Positions 34,348 to 43,537 of a DNA stretch of 64,000 bases are shown here, one piece after another. The stretch covers positions 1-64,000 of the forward strand of contig JAGXFW010000026.1 of NCBI GenBank assembly GCA_024637035.1, given 5' to 3'. The position numbers and the translations under genes were made by a program. This DNA is from Actinomycetes bacterium. GTDB lineage: Bacteria > Actinomycetota > Thermoleophilia > RBG-16-64-13. Below the pieces are notes generated by a model. The model worked only from the letters and a program-made list of their open reading frames with translations. It was not told the DNA's origin and did no database searches. Numbering within the stretch: the first letter of the stretch is position 1; each line of letters begins with the position of its first letter.

Positions 34348-35238
34348 ATGAAGCCCGGTAGATTGGTCCCTGGAGCCATACTGGTGCTCCTGGGCGGGGT
34401 GTTCCTCGCCGCCAACCTGGGCCTGCTGGAATGGAACGTCGTGGCGTCACTCTGGCAGCTCTGGCCGTTGGTGTTCATCCTGATCGGCATCCAACTCCTG
34501 CTCGGCGAACAGAGGCGCTGGCTGGCGACACTTCTCGTGCTGCTCCTGCTCGCGGGGGGCGCCGCGCTGGTGGTGTCCGGCCGCACGTTGATCCCCGGCG
34601 TCGGGGCGGCGTCGCGAACCACCGTCGCAATAGAGAGTCCGTCCGTGGGGGACGTGGAGAAAGCCGTCGCACACCTCGATATCGAGGCAGCCCGCCTGGT
34701 CGTGGGCTCGCAGTCGGGCCCCCTCTTGGCGGCCGGCACCTACGAGACGCGCCACACTCCTGAGGTGACGCACGAGGTCGCCGGCGACACGTACACACTC
34801 GACGTGCGTTCGGAGGCCAAGTGGCGCCTGCCGTTTGGAAAGATCAGCAGTGACAAGGTCACGCTCGAGCTGGTGCGAGGCGTCCCATGGACGATCGCGG
34901 CGAACATCGCCGCCACCGACGCCAACCTCGACTTGAGCGACCTCACGCTTGAGGGCCTGACCCTGAACGCCGACGCGGCCTCATTGGACCTGAGGGTGGG
35001 CCCCGACGTCGTCGACGGGGCCGAAGTTCGCGTCGAATGCAACGCCGCCTCCGTACGGCTGCGGCTGCCTCGTGACCTCGACATCACGTTGAGCACCTCG
35101 AGCGACCTCTCGTCATTGGACGTCGACTCGTCGTTCGATAGGGTCGATGGCGGCTCGTTCCATCACGATGGCGGAAGAGACAGACTGGACGTGTCTATCG
35201 ACGCCAACGTGAGTTCGGTGTCGATCGACCTCTACTGA
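34348..35238 (+). CDS. LiaF-like protein with membrane hairpins and toastrack domain
   Basis: This 296-residue protein has a LiaI/LiaF-type N-terminal membrane hairpin (LVPGAILVLLGGVFLAANLGL, then LWPLVFILIGIQLLLG), one more helix (ATLLVLLLLAGGAALVV) and a C-terminal toastrack beta-repeat domain (residues 110-296; repeating strands such as NLDLSDLTLEGLTLNADAAS and SLDVDSSFDRVDGGSF). LiaF proteins inhibit LiaRS-type envelope-stress signalling in Firmicutes. No LiaRS-type two-component genes are nearby. It is second in a two-gene operon that ends at a strong hairpin shared with the converging operon. Confidence 0.82.
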   Translation: MKPGRLVPGAILVLLGGVFLAANLGLLEWNVVASLWQLWPLVFILIGIQLLLGEQRRWLATLLVLLLLAGGAALVVSGRTLIPGVGAASRTTVAIESPSVGDVEKAVAHLDIEAARLVVGSQSGPLLAAGTYETRHTPEVTHEVAGDTYTLDVRSEAKWRLPFGKISSDKVTLELVRGVPWTIAANIAATDANLDLSDLTLEGLTLNADAASLDLRVGPDVVDGAEVRVECNAASVRLRLPRDLDITLSTSSDLSSLDVDSSFDRVDGGSFHHDGGRDRLDVSIDANVSSVSIDLY

Positions 35239-35244
35239 GTCGTG

Positions 35245-35274
35245 CGGGGCGGCGGCCTCCCAGCCGCCGCCCCG
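35245..35274. terminator. Bidirectional terminator hairpin
   Basis: CGGGGCGGCGGC (35245-35256) pairs with GCCGCCGCCCCG (35263-35274), a perfect 12-bp stem with a 6-nt loop. It occupies the 39-bp gap between two converging operons. T-runs are absent, as is often the case in GC-rich genomes. Confidence 0.75.
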
Positions 35275-35277
35275 ACC

Positions 35278-35613
35278 TCAGCGCTCGAACGTGCCCCCGG
35301 CGTTCTTCATCTCCTGGTATCGCTCGCAGAGATCACGGTAGGCCTGCTTCACGGCCTTCTGGGCGCCTCCGCCGTAGTTCACGCGCAACTCCTCCAGGAC
35401 GCGCTCCTGGTCTGCCGTGAGGTTCGAGCCCACGAGCAGCGATTCCACAAAGGTGCGCGCCACCGGCGTGATCAGGGTGACGGAGGCTTCGAGGATGGTG
35501 TCCGTGGTCTTGTCCACCAGGGTCACGATGGTGAGCATCTGATACACCTGGGCTGCGGCCGTCTGCTGGGGGAGCTTCGCGTAGCCGCACGCGACGCAGC
35601 GATCACCGGTCAT
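35278..35613 (-). CDS. Conserved-looking small protein of unknown function
   Basis: This 111-residue protein has a CVACGY pair near its N-terminus (residues 6-11), a middle hydrophobic segment (YQMLTIVTLVDKTTDTIL) and a helical C-terminus (QAYRDLCERYQEMKN). Its ATG overlaps the stop of the thioesterase gene by 4 bp, so it is very probably translated by coupling. It is the last gene of the acyl-CoA operon. I do not recognise the family. Confidence 0.65.
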   Translation of the reverse strand: MTGDRCVACGYAKLPQQTAAAQVYQMLTIVTLVDKTTDTILEASVTLITPVARTFVESLLVGSNLTADQERVLEELRVNYGGGAQKAVKQAYRDLCERYQEMKNAGGTFER

Positions 35614-36167
35614 GAGGACGTCCCTCGTGTCGCCTGCGGGCCAAGTGCGGCCGCGTTGAGCGCCTCCGCGTCGAGCACCGCCGCGCCGGTGGGCGCCCCA
35701 TCGCTTTCAGATAGATCGCCACCGCCGGTGAGCACGTCGCGCACCCAGGCGGGCACGTCCACGGGCTTGTGGTCGTCGTCCACGCACACGTGCGCCGTCT
35801 CGCCGGTGACCAACAGGCGGCCGGACTCCTCGTGCTCGATCCGGTACTCGAAAGTCACGAACTTCCCCCGCACCTCGCGGACCCGGGTGCGCACCACCAG
35901 TGGGTCGTCGTAGCGAGCCGAAGCCTTGTACTTGAGCTCCGCCCGGGCGACCAGCAGGTTCACGCCCCTTGCCTCGAGCTCACTATAGGGGATGCCGCCT
36001 TTGCGAGCGAGAGCACCGCGACCCACCTCCATGAACACGAGGTAGTTCGCGTGGTACACCACCCCTTGGGCGTCGGTCTCGGCGTAGCGCACACGCAGAT
36101 GCGCGTCCACCCAATCGGCAGCGGCCGCCGCAACGGGGGGCCGTGTTGTGCGCGGGGGCGTCACCAC
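35610..36167 (-). CDS. Acyl-CoA thioesterase, hotdog fold (YbgC/4HBT type)
   Basis: This 185-residue protein has the 4-hydroxybenzoyl-CoA-thioesterase-like hotdog domain at residues 18-145. VRYAETDAQGVVYHANYLVFME has the catalytic Asp of the YbgC type, and VRGKFVTFEYRIEHEESGRLLVTGE follows. About 20 extra residues at the N-terminus and 35 at the C-terminus are low complexity. It hydrolyses acyl-CoA esters; the chain length is unknown. It sits 4 bp after the crotonase gene and overlaps the small downstream gene. Confidence 0.85.
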   Translation of the reverse strand: MVTPPRTTRPPVAAAAADWVDAHLRVRYAETDAQGVVYHANYLVFMEVGRGALARKGGIPYSELEARGVNLLVARAELKYKASARYDDPLVVRTRVREVRGKFVTFEYRIEHEESGRLLVTGETAHVCVDDDHKPVDVPAWVRDVLTGGGDLSESDGAPTGAAVLDAEALNAAALGPQATRGTSS

Positions 36168-36171
36168 GCCT

Positions 36172-36948
36172 TCAGCGGTGCTTGAACTCGGCGGGCCGCT
36201 TCTCGAGGAAGGCCGTCATGCCTTCCTTCTGATCCTCTGTGGCGAAGCAGAGGCCGAAGAAACCGGCCTCAAGACGCAATCCCCCGGCTAGGTCCTGGTC
36301 GAACGCCCGGTTCATGCAGGCCTTGGCGTATTGGATCATCACGCCGCTCTTGCCCGCGATGGTCGAAGCCAATTCGATGGCCTTGCCCATCAACTCGTCC
36401 TGCGGGTACACCGCGTTCACAAGGCCCCAGTGCAGAGCCTCTGCAGCGTCGACCATGCGCCCGGTGTATATCAGCTCGCGGGCGAAACCCGACCCGCACA
36501 GCCGAACAAGCCGCTGGCTGCCACCCCATCCCGGGATGATGCCCAGGTTGATCTCGAGTTGACCGAACCGAGCGTTCTCGGAGCAGATGCGCATGTCGCA
36601 CCCCAACGCGATCTCGCATCCGCCGCCGAGAGCGTAGCCGTTCACTGCCGCGATCACCGGTTGGGGGATGCGCTCCATCGTCGACGTGACCATCTGACCG
36701 AGTTCCGCGAACAGCCGACCCTCGTCGGGAGATTTGTCGCGCATCTCGGCGATGTCCGCGCCGGCGGCGAAGGCCTTCCTGCCCGAGCCGGTGAGGATCA
36801 CGGCCCCCACATCCGTGCGGTGACCTATCGTGACGAACTCCTGCAGCAACTCACGGAGCACCTCGGTGTTGAAAGCGTTGAGCGCGTCCGGCCGGTCGAT
36901 GGTGACCGTTGCCACACGGTCCTCGACGGTGGTCACGATGAAGGCCAT
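36172..36948 (-). CDS. Enoyl-CoA hydratase/isomerase (crotonase)
   Basis: This 258-residue crotonase hydrates short-chain enoyl-CoA, such as crotonyl-CoA. It has KAFAAGADIAEM (oxyanion loop, about 58-69), then NGYALGGGCEIALGCDMRI with catalytic Glu near residue 110, and FGQLEINLGIIPGWGGSQRL with the second Glu near 132. Both catalytic glutamates are present, unlike the LiuC-type paralog at 2674. ATG at 36948 has a GGAGGG sequence 8 bp upstream; a longer frame from 37101 is mostly Pro/Arg-rich and is rejected. Together with the dehydrogenase and thiolase it could run short-chain beta-oxidation or its reverse. Confidence 0.9.
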   Translation of the reverse strand: MAFIVTTVEDRVATVTIDRPDALNAFNTEVLRELLQEFVTIGHRTDVGAVILTGSGRKAFAAGADIAEMRDKSPDEGRLFAELGQMVTSTMERIPQPVIAAVNGYALGGGCEIALGCDMRICSENARFGQLEINLGIIPGWGGSQRLVRLCGSGFARELIYTGRMVDAAEALHWGLVNAVYPQDELMGKAIELASTIAGKSGVMIQYAKACMNRAFDQDLAGGLRLEAGFFGLCFATEDQKEGMTAFLEKRPAEFKHR

Positions 36949-37076
36949 GTGCGGATCCCTCCAGGTTCGTCCGGCGCAAGGCCGGAGATGATGTCTCTGC
37001 CCGCCCGCGCCTCTGCGGCGCGGGGGTCCGGCCCGGCCCGGAGGCTGGACGCGGCAGGGCGCGGCTGCAGGAGTAT

Positions 37077-37481
37077 CTAGGCGGCCGCTCCGGCGACGCA
37101 CGACTCGATGAACGCAACGATCTCCATCGTCGTGGCCCCGGGCGTGAAGACGGCGGAGACACCTTCCCTCTTCAGCTCCTCGTGGTCTTCCTCGGGGATG
37201 GTCCCACCGGCGAGCACCACCACGTCTTCCACGCCCTGCTCACGCAGGAGTCGCGCGACTTTCGGCACCAGGGTCATGTGCGCCCCAGAGAGGACGGAGA
37301 GTCCCACGACGTCGGCATCTTCCTGGATCGCCGTTTCGACGATCTGTTCGGCGGTCTGATGGAGCCCTGTGTAGATGACCTCCATGCCCGCGTCGCGGAG
37401 GGCCCTCGCGATGACCTTTGCGCCTCGATCGTGGCCGTCCAAGCCGGGCTTGGCCACGACCACGCGGATCTTTCCTTTCAC
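37077..37481 (-). CDS. mcmA2: Methylmalonyl-CoA mutase, cobalamin-binding small subunit
   Basis: This 134-residue protein is the B12-binding half of a split methylmalonyl-CoA mutase. The signature [13 protein letters not shown] has His17 as the lower cobalt ligand. [14 protein letters not shown] and [13 protein letters not shown] continue the Rossmann-like B12 fold. It starts at GTG with a GGAGGAGGGA sequence upstream. The large subunit is encoded 47 bp upstream on the same strand. Together they interconvert succinyl-CoA and (R)-methylmalonyl-CoA. Splitting the catalytic and B12 domains into two genes is typical of archaea and many anaerobes. Confidence 0.93.
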   Translation of the reverse strand: MKGKIRVVVAKPGLDGHDRGAKVIARALRDAGMEVIYTGLHQTAEQIVETAIQEDADVVGLSVLSGAHMTLVPKVARLLREQGVEDVVVLAGGTIPEEDHEELKREGVSAVFTPGATTMEIVAFIESCVAGAAA

Positions 37482-37528
37482 GTCTTCCCTCCTCCGATGC
37501 GTACCTGTGGCACGACAGGCCGTTGATT

Positions 37529-39187
<1,659 letters not shown>

Positions 39188-39231
39188 ACGGCCTCCTCCG
39201 GCCAGGATACTACGTGGTCCAACAGCCCCGG

Positions 39232-40392
39232 CTACCCGCCCAGCAACTCACGGCTGATGACGATGCGCTGCACCTCCGAAGTGCCCTCGTAGATCTCGGT
39301 TATCTTCGCGTCGCGGTAGAAACGCTCGGCCGGGAACTCCTTGGTGTAACCGTATCCGCCCAACACCTGCACCGCCTCTGCCGTGTGACGGCGGGCCATC
39401 TCGCTGGCGAACAGTTTCGCCTTGGCGCCGGCCGCCGTCACCGGCCGCCCCATCATCTTGAGCCAAGCGGCTCGATACGTGAGTAGGCGCGCCGCATCGA
39501 TATCTCTGTCCATGTCGGCCAGTTTGAAGCGGACCGCCTGGAACTCGGCGATCGGGTGGCCGAACTGCCAGCGGTCCTTGGAGTAGGCCACGGCGGTCTC
39601 CATCGCCGCCTGGGCGATGCCGACCGCCTGCGCGGCGATGCCGATGCGGCCCCCGTCAAGCGTGGCCATGGCTATGCCGAACCCGTCACCTTCGGAGCCG
39701 AGGACCGCGGAGTCAGGCACCCACGCGTCATCGAAGGTGAGGCCGCGCGTAGACGAACTGTTGATCCCCAGCTTCTCCTCTTCCCTCCCGAGCGTGAACC
39801 CCTCAGTCGTGGCGTCGACGATGAAGGCGGTGATGCCCTTGGAGCCTCCCCCGGCCTCGCCGGTGCGTGCCATCACGATGAATACACCGGCGATGCCGGC
39901 ATTCGTGACGAACTGCTTGGCTCCGTTCAGGCGGTATCCATCGCCGTCTCGACGAGCGGTCGTGGTGATCGAGGCGGCGTCGGAGCCCGCACCGGGTTCG
40001 GTCAACGCATAGGCGCCGATCACCTCCCCGCCGGCCAGTCTCGGAACCCACTCCCGTTTCTGCGCCTCGGTGCCAAAGTCGAGGATCGGCAGCGTCGCCA
40101 GGGAGGTGTTGACCGCGACGGTCACACCCAGGCCCGCGTCGCCCCGACTCAGCTCCTCGAGAACGATGATGAAGCTCAGATAGTCGGCTCCCGCACCTCC
40201 GTATTCCTCGGGCACGCACACGCCCCAGAGCCCGAGGCCACCGAGTTCCGCGAAGACCTCTGGAGGGATGCTGTGCTCCCGATCCCACTCTCGTGCCCGC
40301 GGAGCGATCCTCGCGTCGGTGAACTCCCGCGTCATGCGCATGATGTCGCGCTGCTCGTCGCTCAGACTGAGATCCACGTAGCCTCCGCACAT
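39232..40392 (-). CDS. Short-chain acyl-CoA dehydrogenase (butyryl-CoA type)
   Basis: This flavoprotein of 386 residues oxidises a short acyl-CoA to the 2-enoyl-CoA. It has the FAD segments [12 protein letters not shown] and [13 protein letters not shown], then [15 protein letters not shown]. The C-terminal catalytic Glu is in [20 protein letters not shown], the short/medium-chain position, which differs from the isovaleryl enzyme at 6603. I chose ATG at 40392 ([16 protein letters not shown]); the 27 codons before it overlap the thiolase gene. It lies 7 bp after the thiolase stop and 44 bp before the mutase start, so cotranscription is likely. An ETF partner is not in the window. Confidence 0.9.
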   Translation of the reverse strand: MCGGYVDLSLSDEQRDIMRMTREFTDARIAPRAREWDREHSIPPEVFAELGGLGLWGVCVPEEYGGAGADYLSFIIVLEELSRGDAGLGVTVAVNTSLATLPILDFGTEAQKREWVPRLAGGEVIGAYALTEPGAGSDAASITTTARRDGDGYRLNGAKQFVTNAGIAGVFIVMARTGEAGGGSKGITAFIVDATTEGFTLGREEEKLGINSSSTRGLTFDDAWVPDSAVLGSEGDGFGIAMATLDGGRIGIAAQAVGIAQAAMETAVAYSKDRWQFGHPIAEFQAVRFKLADMDRDIDAARLLTYRAAWLKMMGRPVTAAGAKAKLFASEMARRHTAEAVQVLGGYGYTKEFPAERFYRDAKITEIYEGTSEVQRIVISRELLGG

Positions 40393-40399
40393 TCGCTGT

Positions 40400-41584
40400 T
40401 CAAACCTCCACCACCATCGCGTCACCTTGCGCCGTGCCGCTGCATATCGCGGCCACGCCCACGCCTCCGCCACGTCGTCGCAACTCCATGATCAGAGTGA
40501 GGAGTATCCGGGCTCCGCTCGCACCGATGGGGTGACCCAGTGCCACCGCGCCTCCGTTCACGTTCACGCGGTCGGGATCGATGTCGAGCATGCGCACGCT
40601 GTTCACGGCGACCGCCGCAAAGGCTTCGTTGATCTCCCACAGCGCCACGTCGGCGGGCGACAGGCCCGTCTTCTCAAGCGCCGCGAGGGCGGCGCGCGCG
40701 GGCACCCGGGCGAGGTACGGGGGGTCGTCCGCGACCGTCGCCCAGGCGCGGATCACCGCCTGGGGCCGGTAGCCTCTGGCCTCCACGCGTTCCCGCGACG
40801 CCACCACCAGCGCCACCGCCCCGTCGTTGACCCCGGGGGCGTTGCCCGCCGTGGTGGTGCCTCCCTCGCGGAAGATCGGGCGGAGCGCTGCGAGCGACTC
40901 CGCACTCGTGTCACGGCGCGGAGCTTCATCCGTGCGCACCCACTCGACCGCGCCTTTCCGCCCTGGCACCTCTACCGCCACGATCTCCTCGGCCATCACG
41001 CCTGAATCGATGGCGGCGACCGCTCGACGGTGGCTGCGCAGCGCCCAGGAATCCTGCTCCTCGCGCGATATGCCGAACTCGTCAGCCACATCCGCGTTGT
41101 GCACGGCCATGTGGACACCTCGGATGGGGTCGAGGAGCCCATCATGCACCATGGCGTCGAGAAGTTCGCCGTCGCCCATGCGGTACCCGAAGCGGGCTCG
41201 GTCGAGCAGGAAGGGCGCACGCGACATGCTCTCCATACCACCGGCCACGATCACGTGCGCGTCACCGCAGCGGATCATCTGGTCGGCCATTGAGACGGCC
41301 CGAAGGCCGGAGGCACACACCTTGTTCACGGTCTCCGAGGTCACCCCGATCGGCAACCCCGCCAGTACGGAGGCTTGGCGCGAGGGCACTTGGCCCACAC
41401 CGGCCCCCACCACCAGTCCCATGATCGTGTGGTCTACGTCGGAGTCGGGCACGCCGGAACGATCGAGCGCCCCCCTGATGACGGCAGCGCCAAGCGATGG
41501 CGCGCTCAATGTCGCAAGACTCCCGCCCAAACGCCCGAAAGGAGTGCGGGCGCCACAGATGATCACCGAAGCCGACTCCACCAC
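40400..41584 (-). CDS. Acetyl-CoA C-acetyltransferase (thiolase)
   Basis: This biosynthetic-type thiolase of 394 residues condenses two acetyl-CoA or cleaves acetoacetyl-CoA. The nucleophilic Cys is in VNKVCASGLRAVSMADQ (about residue 89). The His is in GGAVALGHPIGASGARIL, and the second Cys is in AAICSGTAQGDAM near the C-terminus. There the usual CGGGG context is changed to CSGTAQG, an unusual variant. GTG at 41584 begins the conserved VVESASVIICGARTPFGR; the frame before it is unlike any thiolase. It leads the acyl-CoA/mutase operon. Acetoacetate from leucine breakdown could feed into it after activation. Confidence 0.9.
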   Translation of the reverse strand: MVESASVIICGARTPFGRLGGSLATLSAPSLGAAVIRGALDRSGVPDSDVDHTIMGLVVGAGVGQVPSRQASVLAGLPIGVTSETVNKVCASGLRAVSMADQMIRCGDAHVIVAGGMESMSRAPFLLDRARFGYRMGDGELLDAMVHDGLLDPIRGVHMAVHNADVADEFGISREEQDSWALRSHRRAVAAIDSGVMAEEIVAVEVPGRKGAVEWVRTDEAPRRDTSAESLAALRPIFREGGTTTAGNAPGVNDGAVALVVASRERVEARGYRPQAVIRAWATVADDPPYLARVPARAALAALEKTGLSPADVALWEINEAFAAVAVNSVRMLDIDPDRVNVNGGAVALGHPIGASGARILLTLIMELRRRGGGVGVAAICSGTAQGDAMVVEV

Positions 41585-41642
41585 GCCCCCTGGCTCAGCG
41601 GTACTGGGATGACCCAGACGATACCCGCATACCCACGGTGCG

Positions 41643-41876
41643 TCAAACCTCAGGCGGTCGCTCCCCGGTTCCAGCGGGCCCGCCCTCGCCCAATACCGCC
41701 GCGAACAGGCGACCGAGCGAAGAATCGGACATCTCCAAGACGTAACACCCGCAGAGCGCGTGGGCGAGAGCATCCAACCGATCGTCGGGCAGGCCGCTCA
41801 GAGCGTCGTCCTCGAGCAGCGGAACCGGCGCCCCGCATCCGGGGCACTCCCTGGTGGTCGTACGGTCATGAGCCAC
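41643..41876 (-). CDS. Small zinc-ribbon-like protein
   Basis: This 77-residue frame starts at GTG 41876 and lies between meaB and the thiolase gene on the same strand. It has a CPGCGAPV knuckle near residue 11 and a single Cys pair (CGC) near 43, so a zinc site is possible. The C-terminus is helical (SSLGRLFAAVLG). No strong ribosome-binding site is seen. Codon use and position favour a real gene, but the evidence is modest and the function is unknown. Confidence 0.5.
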   Translation of the reverse strand: MAHDRTTTRECPGCGAPVPLLEDDALSGLPDDRLDALAHALCGCYVLEMSDSSLGRLFAAVLGEGGPAGTGERPPEV

Positions 41877-41951
41877 TTGCGGATGAGACCTCGCGCTCGA
41901 CGCCTATCGACCCTCGGAGTATCGGCGGAATCGACGTCGGTGTTGAGTCGG

Positions 41952-42022
41952 GCGCGAGCGAGGACGCCGTATCGCGCCGCCCAGTGCGTTCTGGGGGCCA
42001 AGGCTTCGCTCTTCAGCAGCCT
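41952..42022. repeat. Half copy of the palindromic repeat element (right arm only)
   Basis: These 71 bp match the right arm of the 162-bp element at 46721-46882 at 65 of 71 positions. The copy ends in CAGCAGCCT one base before the meaB stop codon. No left arm is found on the other side, so this is a truncated or one-armed copy. Confidence 0.85.
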
Positions 42023-42023
42023 T

Positions 42024-43025
42024 CTAAGCGGATATGTCGAGCACGTCCTTCAGCACGTGCCGCACCGCAGACAAGGGATCGAGCCGGCGTGCACGCACCT
42101 CCTCGAGCACCGAATCGAGCCGCGGGTCTTGACCGATACGCCGCTCGAGCCAGCGCTCCACCTCACGCACGCTGAGGGCGAGCACTTCCTTCTCCAGGTT
42201 CTCGCCTCGGCGACGGTCGAGGTGACCCTCTGCACGAAGGTACTCCTGATGCGCCGCGATCTGCTCCCACACCTCGGCCACACCCTCACCCGTGAGGGCG
42301 TTGGTGGTGAGCAGAGGCGCCTCCCAGCCACCGCGATGGTCGTTCAGAGCTAGGATGCCGCGGATCTCGTTGTAGGTGACGTCCGCCGCCGGGTGGTCCT
42401 TCTTGTTCACCACGATGATGTCCGGTATCTCCATGACTCCGGCCTTCAGTGCCTGGATGGAGTCGCCGGAACCGGGCATCAGAGCAAGTACGACGGTGTC
42501 GACTATGGATGCGACCTCTATCTCGCTCTGCCCGACGCCCACGGTCTCTACGAAGACCACGTCCTTGCCGGCGGCATCGAGCACGAGTGCGGCCTGCAGC
42601 GTGGCCTCGGCGAGCCCGCCCAAGTGACCGCGCGTGCCCATCGAACGGATGAACACACCAGGGTCCAGGAAATGTTCAGAGAGCCGGATCCGATCACCTA
42701 ATACGGCACCCTGGGTGAAGGGACTCGAGGGATCGACCGACACGACGCCGACGGAGAGCCCCTGCGCGCGGCATTCGCGGATCATGCCCGAGAGCAGCGT
42801 GGACTTCCCCACCCCGGGTGGACCGGTCAGCCCGATTGTACGCGCACGGCCGGTGCACTCGTACAGACGGCTCACGACCTCTGCGGAGAGTGCATCTCCG
42901 TCTTCCACAAGCGAGATAGCCCGGGCTACGGCCCTCCGCTCACCGGCGAGGACGCGCTGGGCGAGATCACGAGCCTTCTCGAGCTGTTCCGCGGAGAAGG
43001 TGGGTGGGCGGGAAGGTTCGCGCAC
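42024..43025 (-). CDS. meaB: Methylmalonyl-CoA mutase-associated GTPase MeaB
   Basis: This 333-residue G3E-family GTPase protects the mutase and gates B12 loading. It has Walker A GPPGVGKST (residues 68-76), switch residues in SVDPSSPFTQGAVLGDRIRL, the MeaB signature FIRSMGTRGHLGGLAEAT, Walker B-like DVVFVETVGVGQSE and the guanine-specificity motif NKKD. Its presence in the same cluster as the two mutase subunits supports an active methylmalonyl-CoA pathway. The gene ends immediately at a half copy of the palindromic repeat. Confidence 0.95.
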   Translation of the reverse strand: MREPSRPPTFSAEQLEKARDLAQRVLAGERRAVARAISLVEDGDALSAEVVSRLYECTGRARTIGLTGPPGVGKSTLLSGMIRECRAQGLSVGVVSVDPSSPFTQGAVLGDRIRLSEHFLDPGVFIRSMGTRGHLGGLAEATLQAALVLDAAGKDVVFVETVGVGQSEIEVASIVDTVVLALMPGSGDSIQALKAGVMEIPDIIVVNKKDHPAADVTYNEIRGILALNDHRGGWEAPLLTTNALTGEGVAEVWEQIAAHQEYLRAEGHLDRRRGENLEKEVLALSVREVERWLERRIGQDPRLDSVLEEVRARRLDPLSAVRHVLKDVLDISA

Positions 43026-43066
43026 GAGTCGTGGGAGCGGCCCGAAATCCCGGGCCGCGACTCACT

Positions 43067-43309
43067 CTAGCCGGTCTTCTCTTCTTCCGAGACCTTGGCG
43101 GCTTCGGCGACTTTCGGGGTCTCTACGGCCTCGGGCTCTTCCTTGATAGCCTTGCGGATCTCCCCTTCGCTCTCCTTCAGACCGCGCTTGAACCCGGTGA
43201 TAGCCTTGCCCAGCGAAGAGCCAAGCTCGGGCAACCTTTTCGGCCCGAAGATGACAAGCAGGAGAATCACCAGGATTGCGATCTCCCACGGTCCGATCCA
43301 ACTCGGCAT
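43067..43309 (-). CDS. tatA: Twin-arginine translocase subunit TatA/E
   Basis: This 80-residue protein has one N-terminal membrane helix (WEIAILVILLLVIFGPKRLPEL), the FGPKRLPELG hinge, an amphipathic helix (LGKAITGFKRGLKESEGE) and a charged tail, the standard TatA layout. It forms the pore that exports folded proteins. No TatC is in the window. ATG at 43309 has GGGAG upstream; the GTG one codon earlier is less likely. It precedes meaB on the same strand with a 41-bp gap. Confidence 0.93.
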   Translation of the reverse strand: MPSWIGPWEIAILVILLLVIFGPKRLPELGSSLGKAITGFKRGLKESEGEIRKAIKEEPEAVETPKVAEAAKVSEEEKTG

Positions 43310-43537
43310 CACAGACTCCCTTCGTATCTCGCGCCCATGCCCTACCGCCGGTGATACGACGGCTTGGATGACGAAGCAACGAGGTTCCTAGCAGCAATTG
43401 CCTGTAGTAGTATAGTCCTCGGAGCAACTCGGGGCCACCTCGGGTCGCTCGGTGATTCGTCTCGCGCGCGAGAGGGAGAGAATCCCGAGTCACGAAGCGA
43501 ACCGAATCACAGGCGAAGGCAGTCCTCGGGAGGCGCA

